Origin: Algoriphagus mannitolivorans DSM 15301
GTDB taxonomy: Bacteria; Bacteroidota; Bacteroidia; Cytophagales; Cyclobacteriaceae
Direction: 5' to 3'
DNA length: 64,000 nucleotides
Assembly: GCF_000429425.1 (NCBI RefSeq)
Contig: NZ_KE386902.1
Location: 113,481-177,480, forward strand
The position numbers and the translations under genes were made by a program. The notes below the pieces were generated by a model. It ran no database searches. It saw only the letters and a list, made by a program, of their open reading frames with translations, and was not told the DNA's origin. Below, piece after piece: positions 62,190 through 64,000 of the stretch (its first letter is position 1; every line of letters begins with the position of its first letter).

Positions 62190-63758
62190 ATGAAGAATTT
62201 TTCCTTTATTATTCCCCTCTTAGGAATAGGATTGCTTTTTTCCTCTTGTTCCAAAAAGTCCAATGACGAAAAACCACCCAATATCATTTTTATCCTAGCC
62301 GATGATATGGGGTATGGAGACCTGAAAGCATTTTATTCGGACAGTAAAATCCAAACACCCCATCTAGACCAATTGGCAATGGAAGGGATGATTTTTACCG
62401 ATGCCCACACCACTTCTGCAGTTTGTACTCCTTCCCGGTATGCTCTGCTCACAGGCCGATACAATTGGAGGACTAGCTTGAAAAAGGGTGTTTTGACTGG
62501 GGAATCCAAAGCCTTGATTCCCAAAGAAAGAACAATAGTTGCCTCACTATTAAAGTCTAGAGGATACCAAACTGCTTTTATTGGAAAATGGCATTTAGGA
62601 TGGGATTGGGCTTTGAAGGTGGATTCCATAAGTCAAATTGGATCTGGGGAATCTGTCAATTATGAGTTGGTTGATTTCTCCAAACCTATCCAGAATGGCC
62701 CCAATACCTTGGGTTTTGAGTACAGCTATGCGCTTCCTGCTTCTTTGGACATGGCACCTTATGTCTATGTAGAAAATGGAAAAGTAACCCAAGAACCTGA
62801 TAGAGTTACAATTGATGAAGGAGAATATTCCTGGTGGAGAAAAGGACCGACTTCCCCAGATTTTATCCATGAAGAGGTTACCCCAAACTTTTTTACCCGA
62901 GCAATTCAATACATAGAAAATCAATCCAATGAGGAAAAGCCATTTTTCCTTTACCTAGCCTTGCCTTCCCCTCACACACCAATTCTTCCAGCTGAAGCCT
63001 GGCAAGGGAAAAGCGGATTGCTCCCCTATGCTGATTTTGTCATGATGATCGATGATTATATCGGTCAAGTCAATCAAGCGTTGAAGGCTGCAGGAATAGA
63101 AGAAAATACCTTGCTTATTTTTTCCAGTGACAATGGATGTGCTCCTGCGGCAGGCTTTACTAAATTGGTTGAAATGGGGCATTTTCCCAGTGCTCATTTT
63201 AGAGGGCATAAAGCCGACATCTATGAAGGAGGACATCGGGTTCCTTTTATAGCCAAATGGCCTTCCAAAATTATGGCTGGTTCTTCTCGTGATGAGACCA
63301 TCTCTTTGATTGATTTTTTTGCCACGGCAGCGGAGATCGCCAACTATTCAATTCCTGACCATGAAGGGGAGGATAGCTACTCTTTGTTTCCTCTTTTTAA
63401 TTCAGAAAATCAACCGAAAGGGTTTCGTGAGGCCACTGTGTTTCACTCTGTGGATGGAAGTTTTGCCATCCGAAAAGGAGATTGGAAACTGATTCTTGCT
63501 AAAGGCTCTGGGGGCTGGAGTTTTCCTAGGCCTGGAGATCCTGCAGAAGCTAATCTCCCTGAAGTACAACTTTATAATTTGGCCACAGATCCTGGAGAGT
63601 CCAAGAATCTAGAAGCAGAAGAAAAGGATAAAGTTCTTGAATTAAAACAAACTTTAATCCGGTATATCCAAGAGGGAAGGAGTACTCCCGGAATTCCCCA
63701 GTCCAATGATCCTTTTGAAGGAGTATGGAAGCAAGTTTGGTTTATGAATGAGAATTAA
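62190..63758 (+). CDS. Lipoprotein sulfatase (formylglycine-type)
   Basis: Hydrolyses sulfate esters, probably on polysaccharides, in the periplasm or at the cell surface. The 522-aa precursor has a lipobox SSC (C20). The alkaline-phosphatase/sulfatase fold starts at NIIFILADDMGYGD with metal ligands D38 and D39. The active-site motif CTPSR has C79 as the residue converted to formylglycine, followed by ALLTGRYNWRTSLKKGV. IGKWHLG and a later SSDNGC segment fit arylsulfatase A-like (S1) enzymes. It needs a maturase not in this window. Substrate unknown. Confidence 0.93.
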   Translation: MKNFSFIIPLLGIGLLFSSCSKKSNDEKPPNIIFILADDMGYGDLKAFYSDSKIQTPHLDQLAMEGMIFTDAHTTSAVCTPSRYALLTGRYNWRTSLKKGVLTGESKALIPKERTIVASLLKSRGYQTAFIGKWHLGWDWALKVDSISQIGSGESVNYELVDFSKPIQNGPNTLGFEYSYALPASLDMAPYVYVENGKVTQEPDRVTIDEGEYSWWRKGPTSPDFIHEEVTPNFFTRAIQYIENQSNEEKPFFLYLALPSPHTPILPAEAWQGKSGLLPYADFVMMIDDYIGQVNQALKAAGIEENTLLIFSSDNGCAPAAGFTKLVEMGHFPSAHFRGHKADIYEGGHRVPFIAKWPSKIMAGSSRDETISLIDFFATAAEIANYSIPDHEGEDSYSLFPLFNSENQPKGFREATVFHSVDGSFAIRKGDWKLILAKGSGGWSFPRPGDPAEANLPEVQLYNLATDPGESKNLEAEEKDKVLELKQTLIRYIQEGRSTPGIPQSNDPFEGVWKQVWFMNEN

Positions 63759-63764
63759 TAGATT

Positions 63765-63806
63765 TCCGGATTAGGCTATAAAAATTACTTCCAAACCTAA
63801 TCCGGA
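63765..63806. terminator. Inverted repeat between sulfatase and SGNH hydrolase genes
   Basis: Eleven-base arms TCCGGATTAGG and CCTAATCCGGA separated by 20 bases; T-rich after the right arm. It lies between two convergent stop codons and probably ends both transcripts. Confidence 0.65.
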
Positions 63807-63813
63807 TTTCTGT

Positions 63814-64000
63814 TTACATCATGATTCTTCTGGCAATCACCTGAGCCATAATGGTCAATCCTTCCTTGTTAGGATGAACTCCGTCAGGGAGCAGTTCGGG
63901 TTTATCCATCAAAGGAGTGTATAAATCAATCACCTCGGCACCTGACTTTTGGATAATATCGAATAGCATCAAACGCTGCTCATTGTGCATGATCTCAGGG
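63814..64000 (-). CDS. SGNH/GDSL hydrolase, C-terminal end (cut by window edge)
   Basis: An open frame from the right edge ends at a TAA (positions 63814-63816). The 61 readable residues contain EVIDLYTPLM and LPDGVHPNKEGLTIMAQVIA, the block V motif with the catalytic Asp and His (DGVH) of SGNH esterases. Relatives include sialate O-acetylesterases and other carbohydrate esterases, which matches the neighbouring sulfatase. The remainder of the gene, with the N-terminal nucleophile, lies outside the window. Confidence 0.85.
   Translation of the reverse strand, partial: PEIMHNEQRLMLFDIIQKSGAEVIDLYTPLMDKPELLPDGVHPNKEGLTIMAQVIARRIMM

Noticed and set aside
1..64000. tRNA, rRNA, CRISPR, insertion sequence or prophage
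   Set aside because: I read the intergenic gaps for cloverleaf motifs, repeat arrays, transposase genes and terminal inverted repeats and found none.

Overview
The window looks like a chromosomal core region of a Bacteroidota bacterium, most likely order Cytophagales and close to Algoriphagus or other Cyclobacteriaceae. This is an inference from gene content: a type IX secretion and gliding cluster (PorP/SprF, GldKLMN, SprE/PorW), a Na+-NQR subunit, Bacteroidota-specific DUF families, an ATP synthase operon without its beta and epsilon genes, and promoters of the Bacteroidota TAnnTTTG type. Genes are densely packed on both strands. I see no insertion sequence, prophage, CRISPR array, rRNA or tRNA. 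Only one gene-free stretch exceeds 300 bases (21262-21608).

Region 1-8.3 kb. The start of cstA leaves the window at the left edge, divergent from accD (fatty acid synthesis) and nqrF. After a strong terminator come an arginase-fold protein that has lost metal ligands, a small cytochrome b5-like protein, a BadF-type amino-sugar kinase, MurQ (cell-wall sugar recycling), and an RsuA/RluB-type pseudouridine synthase with a long basic disordered N-terminus. Region 8.2-18.2 kb (minus strand). This holds a thioredoxin and an envelope-biogenesis run (CBS protein, NadK, DUF6089 barrel, UppS, BamA, two Skp/OmpH chaperones). Upstream of it is a pair of ChrA transporter and a 2-oxoglutarate/Fe(II) oxygenase.

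Region 18.2-32.2 kb. A lipoprotein, SerS, an NTF2-fold secreted protein and a DUF805 membrane protein precede a peroxiredoxin-thioredoxin-DUF6952 redox operon. Then come bestrophin, DUF808, the operon nusB-ytxH-DUF1573-yajC-ybbR-coaE, a leucine-dehydrogenase-like enzyme, an ABC exporter and a coiled-coil protein. Region 32.2-43.8 kb holds two SurA-like prolyl isomerases, a three-gene partner-switching module (SpoIIE phosphatase, STAS, HATPase), a DUF721 protein and HemW. These are followed on the other strand by a small Omp85 protein, DUF4271 and HemD.

Region 43.9-56.2 kb is the type IX secretion block: porP, gldK, gldL, gldM and gldN on the plus strand, then uvrC, PBP1A and sprE/porW converging on it. 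Region 56.3-62.1 kb is the ATP synthase operon (atpZ, an AtpI-like gene, atpB, E, F, H, A, G), with two strong intercistronic hairpins that could set subunit ratios. The right edge carries a lipoprotein sulfatase and the C-terminal end of an SGNH/GDSL hydrolase.

Nothing here is clearly a new biological system. The best leads are small: the atp hairpins, the His-rich AtpB ectodomain, the DUF6952 redox operon, the partner-switching module without a sigma factor, and conserved enzymes with missing metal ligands (AccD, arginase-like).
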